Shown: positions 58,797-64,000 of the stretch, piece after piece | Layout of the letters: each line of letters begins with the position of its first letter | Position numbering within the stretch: position 1 is the stretch's first letter | Source of the DNA: Blastomyces gilchristii SLH14081 | Lineage: Eukaryota > Ascomycota > Eurotiomycetes > Onygenales > Ajellomycetaceae | Direction: 5' to 3' | DNA: 64,000 bases | Assembly: GCF_000003855.2 (NCBI RefSeq) | Contig: NW_003101661.1 | Coordinates: 397,020-461,019 of the forward strand | Notes under the pieces: model-generated | The model's database searches: none | The model's input: the letters and a program-made list of their open reading frames with translations, nothing else | What the model was told of the DNA's origin: nothing | Position numbers and translations under genes: made by a program

Positions 58797-61700
58797 AGTA
58801 AGAGTAGTAGATTTGAAAATGAGAGTTCATGAATACAAAGACTCAAGAATGAATCTCAAAGCTTAAACACAGTGTTCAAACTATCAAAGATATGAACACT
58901 TTATAATCTCTTATTTTAGAGACTTAAAATATGCATTCTATGCTAGAGATTGCAAAACTAGTGAGCATAAATATGAAACATGCTTAAAAAGAGATGAAAT
59001 ATATCAATATACTCTGCTTAAATGCTCTAATTGCAAAGAAAAACATACATCTAGCTCAAAAGAATGTATATTTGCTTCAAGAACTCAAAAGAACTGGAGA
59101 AAAGATGAAGCTTAAAGTAAATCTAGAACTGAAGAGAATAGTCAAGTCAGTAAATCTATAACTGTAAGCTTAAAAAGAAGAAACTCTTAACTATCTAATT
59201 AGATCTTCAAACTTCAATTCTTTAGCTAAATATAAACAGAATTTGAATTCTCAAACTTCTGTTAAGATTAGAGAATTGAGAAATAACTCTGATAATAAAC
59301 TAGATATAATACAAGCAGTTGAGATTCCTACTTTTCAAAATAGATATAATCTACTATCTGATGATAGTAATTAGATTCTACTCTATCTCTACTCTCTTTT
59401 AGTATGAATATATAACAAAAACAATAAAAAAAGTTTAAAAACTCTTCAAAAATCACATTTATTCAAAATAATGTGAATAGAAACTTAAATTATATTTATT
59501 CTTATCTTCACATTATATTTGAATAAAAAGTTGATTTTATACTACTTCAGGAACTGAATTTTAATACTGAGTAAAAATATATTATTTCTTATTCAAGCTA
59601 CTACTACTTTCTATCTCAAAAGTCTGAGATAAAGTCAAGAGTAGTGATCTATGAAAGAAAGAGATTAAGATATTAATTTAATCTAAGATTTGATATTATA
59701 TCTGACTCTGATATTCTGATGAGTAATATTATAGATAAAGAAAATGAGTTTAATACTATACAGCTTATAAATATCTATAATGAGAAGTTATTGAAGAAAA
59801 ATAACAATATCTAAATAATTAATAGAGAATTTCTGAACATAACTCTATTAAGAAACTCTATAATTATAGAAGATTTTAATACACATCATCTCTAATGAAA
59901 TTCAGAATGTAAAAAAGCAGTAAGAGCAGATAATCTGATTAAATAAATCTTTGAGTATTTAATAGAATTTAGTTAATCAGTCAGATCAATAAACATTCTT
60001 TAGAAAAGATATGAAACAGAAATCTATTATAGATCTAATCTTTATATTATAAAATTTAATAAAAAAAGAAGTTGTAAACTGATTTATTAATTCAAATAAG
60101 ACATCAGAATCAGATTATGAGATTATTCAATTTGATAATAAACTGAGTGAAAAATAAATGAGTGAAAACTCTCTTCTCTCTAATCAGTTTAACTTTGAAA
60201 AAGCTGATTGAAAAGCAGTTGAAGAAAGTATATAACTGTTAAAATCTGAAAGATAGAATGAGCTATATTGAAATTCTGATCAAGATATCTCAAATAAAAT
60301 ACTTAAGAATAGAGTGAAGCTCATTACATCTATTATTCTAATAAGTATTAGAGATAATATTTCAAAGAGAAAATCTTCTGAGTATTTAAAATCTTGATAA
60401 AATAAAAATATCTCATCTAAAAGAAAAGAATTAGCTACTGCTAGAAGGGATTAAAAGAATAATATAATATATAATAAAGAGTTCAAAACTGTCAGAAATG
60501 AATATTTTTCAGATATTAAAAGAGCTAAAATAGACTGCTGAAATAAATTTCTTAAAGAAGTATAAGAAAAGAAAGTTTTTAAAGCTTTTAACTATACTAA
60601 AATAAGAAGTGTAGAAAAACTTCCAGTCTTAGAATATGAGTTTCAGAATGAATCATATACAGTAAACTCTTTTAAGAAAAAATGTTAAGCTTTTATAAGA
60701 ATTCTCTTTCAAAAATCATCAGATTTAGATTCAGAGAAAGAGAATATATTACTTCTTAACTATATTAATGAAAATAACTGAGAATGATCTGATCTTATAT
60801 AAGATGAATTAGAGTCAGCTATCTTCTCAAGTTCAGTTAAAACTGCTGCAGAGCCTGATTCAATTAATCACTTGATTATTTAAAATATATACTTCTATTT
60901 AAAGAATGAATATTTTGAGCTCTTTTTCAATCTCTTGAAAAATGAATATTATTCTGAATACTGAAGAGAAGTCACTGCAGTGATTCTTATAAAATTTAAT
61001 AGTAAAACTTCAATTTCTAAGTTATATAGAGTAATATCTCTATTGAACTATTTAGAAAAGATTTTAGAAAAGATAATAGTTACTTAACTATCTTTTATAA
61101 GCTCTATTAGTAATTCTCTTTTATTTAGTGAATAAATGAGAGATAGAAAATAATATTCTATAATTAACACTGTTCTCTCAGTTATTTATAATATTTAAAT
61201 AACAAAGTATAAAGATCTGATCTCAACTGTAGTTTTTATTGATATAAAAGAAGTATTTAATCATATTTTAAAGTCAAAGTTAATTCAGTTTTTAAAGATA
61301 TTAAAACTGTCACTTTCTTTAATAAAATGAGTTAACTATTCTATATATAAAAGAATTATATAACTTTTCTTTGATGAAATGAAATAAGATAAGACTGAGA
61401 TAAAAATAGAAGTACTGTAAGAATCTTCAATGTTACTCATTTTATTTATAATATACACTGTATATCTATTTAAAAATAGAAATATAAGAATAGTGTGATC
61501 TCTGAGTTATATGAATGATATTAATCTAGTCTACAGCTTAAAAACTATCAAAGAGAATTTAAAAATAATTGAAAAATCTGTAAAGAAAATCTTTATTAAA
61601 GTAGATATTAATTAAATTCAATTTAATATAAATAAAACTGAGTTAATTCATTTCTTTTCTAGATTTAATAAGAAAGAACTATCTCTAACTCTTTTAAACA

Positions 61701-63310
61701 GAGAGATTAAACTCAGTTTAAATATTAAATAATTAGAAGTATGATTAAACTCTAAGTTAAATTTTAAATATCATATTTAATAAAGAACTGTCAAGATAGA
61801 AAGACTGTTAAATAATATAATCAGACTATTAAATACAGAGAGAGATCTATTCTTTCAGACTATGAAATAGTTATATATAACCTGTATTATCTCAGTAGCT
61901 GATTATGAAGTTTAAGTTTAATAAAATAATCAAGAAAATTTCACTGAACTCTTTTAAAGTCTGTAAAATAGAGTTTTAAGAAGAATTCTGAGAATATTTA
62001 AATTATCTTTTATTAAAGTAATGAAAATTGAAGCTTCAATTCTTTCTTCTATTATTAGATTTGAAAAGATCTGTATAAACTATACTCTAAGAGTTATAAA
62101 GATAAGCTTAAATTATATAATCAGAGAAAGAGTCTCTTCTTCATTTTTATCAATTAACTCTGAAAATGAACTGGATTGAAATAGATTTCTTAATTAAAAT
62201 GAAAATAATTCTTTAAAGAAAATATCTTCTTAACTGTATAGACTATACTCACTGATTAAAAATCAATTTTCTTCTTTAAATATTGAAAAAGTTGATCATA
62301 AGAAGATATCTCTCTGAAGAGAAAAGCTTGAATCTCTTATAGACTTGTAAATAAGTGAACTATCTAAGAAGAAAGAATATAAACAGTATTTGAAGAGAAT
62401 TTCTACAACTAATATAGAAGACTCTATTCTGATTTATTCAGATAACTTTAAAAATGAGAATTTGAATAGATTAGATGCAGACATTGCTTATACTGAAGAT
62501 AATATCAATTTTATCTTATATTTCTGAAATTTAGACTGTGAATCTGAAGTCTTTGATACTGAACTATTTATAATAGTGAAAGCTTTCAAACTCATTGAAA
62601 TAAAATCTTATAAAAAAGAAAATAGTTTAAAAGAGATATAAATATTCTCTAATAATTAAGCTACTTTAAAAAGACTTAGAAATAGTTAGATTTATAGTGA
62701 TTAAATGAATTTTAAACTGATCTTAAACTCTGTTTTAAAAATTTAAAAGAGAAGAATATCAAAACTGATAATTTATCTATACTTAGTTTCTGCTTATATA
62801 AATATTTCTGATAATAAATTGACTGATTCAGCTGTAAAAAAGAGTTCAGAATTAAGCAGATCTATTCAAAAAATTATATTCTGATCTTTTATAAAGAGAA
62901 AAATAAAAGAATCTTATTTAAATAGTGGATATGAAAGCTGATTAGAAATAAAAGAAAGAGTATACATTACTCCAAGTTTGAAATAAAACTTAAGTGAAAA
63001 TCTTGTTAATTAAATATAAAAAGAAAATATTCTCAACTATAATACAGCTGAAACTAGAATATAACTATTTCAAATCTTATATATAAAGATTTAATAATAG
63101 ATTTAATTCAATAGAATACTCATTCTGTAATATAAATAAGAATTCTGAGTATATTATAATACACTATATATTATATAATAGTCTCAGAGTCAGATTGAAA
63201 AAGAAGTATAATCTAAATTAATTAAATATAAGATTCTTATTCTCAACTGAAATAGAAATTAAATACTTAATAGACTTTCTATCAGAAACTTAAGCAGCTA
63301 TAAGAAAATG
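58797..63310 (+). pseudogene. LINE copy L4 (ORF1 end and ORF2) relic
   Basis: Collinear with L3 from the ORF1 zinc-knuckle part to the end of ORF2. ORF1 end: about 58,797-59,395, with KCSNCKEKHTSSSKEC near 59,025. ORF2 endonuclease: about 59,470-60,100. RT: about 60,800-62,230, with YMNDI near 61,507. RNase H: about 62,400-62,860, with YSDN in place of YSDG and a second altered motif. It carries no SINE, so it shows the empty site. It is the most mutated LINE copy, with TGG-to-TGA and CAA-to-TAA changes everywhere. Confidence 0.85.
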
Positions 63311-63736
63311 ACTATATTCAGAAATATCTGAATATGAAGAGAAGACAATTGATCTGATATAGTCTGTTAAAACAGCTATATACTATCTTTTAATAATTTG
63401 TTTTATTACAGTCTCTCTTTACTTTACTTTTTCTTTCTATTCTTTTCTATCTATCTATTTAATATATCTATCTTTAAGACTGTGTTCTCTTTTCTTTTAT
63501 CATGATATTATCAAATGATTTCAAAGTATCAGAAGATATTAAAATACTGTAATTTATAAACAGTTTTATTATTCTGAGCTAGAATTTTCTGATTTTGTAT
63601 ATCTGAAATTGATGAATGTATAATAGTTAACTTTATAGATATAGGAAAAACTCTGAGAACTAAAAGTTCTCAGGTAGATGTCATAGTCTCTGACTGCATT
63701 CATCTATAATTGAAGAATAATAATAATAATAATAAT
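63311..63736 (+). other. LINE L4 3' untranslated region and (AAT)n tail
   Basis: Matches the 3' end of L3 and of the tRNA-headed element, ending GAAGAAT(AAT)n. The 5' start of this insertion could not be fixed, so no target duplication could be paired. Confidence 0.8.
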
Positions 63737-64000
63737 TACACAGATTCATTCTGCAGATAAATCACTTTCTGTGAGATTATTCTTATTAAAGAGAAGTATT
63801 TATAAGTTAGTCTTTTACTTATTCTTATAAATCATTATTCTTTGACACTGTAAAGTTGTAAGAAATTTTTCATTCTTTTATTAACTCTGTAGAATTGTAG
63901 AATCAAGATGTCTGTGATCTGCAATCACTCTTTATAGTTATATAGAAAGATTCAGATCTGTGATCTGTAATCACTCTTTATTTACTAGAGTGATCTGACT
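63737..64000. other. Unassigned end of window with a short tandem repeat
   Basis: No gene was recognised. TCTGTGATCTG(C/T)AATCACTC with the bases after it occurs at 63,911 and 63,957, a 46-bp tandem duplication. Confidence 0.4.

Overview
The window contains no recognisable host gene. It is a fully nested block of decayed transposable elements from a fungal genome, most likely a filamentous ascomycete. The evidence for that is the element repertoire: chromodomain Ty3/gypsy elements, a Tad1-type LINE with an RNase H domain, a hAT element and tRNA-headed SINEs. It also shows a mutation pattern like repeat-induced point mutation (RIP): long internal regions have almost no CG, CC or GG, tryptophan codons have become TGA and glutamine codons TAA. 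No species can be named from what is here. The many open frames of 60-150 codons are mostly chance or residual pieces of these elements.

Layout. 1-4,719: a gypsy-1 protease scrap, a LINE reverse-transcriptase fragment, a legible hAT transposase relic on the minus strand, and a LINE 5'-leader fragment. 4,735-21,898: a tRNA-headed element with a LINE-derived tail, flanked by a perfect 15-bp duplication. Element C (gypsy-1, minus) sits inside it, element A (gypsy-1, plus) inside C, and element B (gypsy-1, minus) plus a SINE inside A. Each gypsy insertion has its own 5-bp target duplication. 22,312-23,795: a rearranged LINE copy (L2). 23,796 to about 44,870, possibly to 50,745: a second chromovirus family (gypsy-2), interrupted by gypsy-1 element F, by an apparently full-length 8-kb LINE (L3, itself carrying a SINE) and, at its presumed 3' LTR, by gypsy-1 element D. 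About 50,945-56,460: a third gypsy family (gypsy-3) with a little-mutated gypsy-1 solo LTR (E) inside it. 56,460-58,624: unassigned sequence with partial open frames. 58,625-63,736: another LINE copy (L4). 63,737-64,000: unassigned.

Points of most interest. (1) After the gypsy-2 chromodomain and before its presumed 3' LTR there is a long degraded reading frame. It continues in the same frame on both sides of the L3 insertion, whose ends carry a 12-bp duplication, and it runs into the LTR. It looks like an extra ORF of this retrotransposon or a captured gene. (2) The SINEs and the LINE share a 3' end, as expected if the LINE machinery mobilises the SINEs. (3) Short elements (SINEs, about 370 bp; LTRs, about 270-380 bp) and the LINE 5' leader keep CG-rich sequence, while longer repeated segments have lost it. 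This fits a duplication-dependent mutator with a length threshold.

Coordinates of degraded coding regions are approximate. They come from reading conserved motifs through stops and from comparing the repeat copies within the window. LTR ends, target duplications and SINE boundaries were read base by base.
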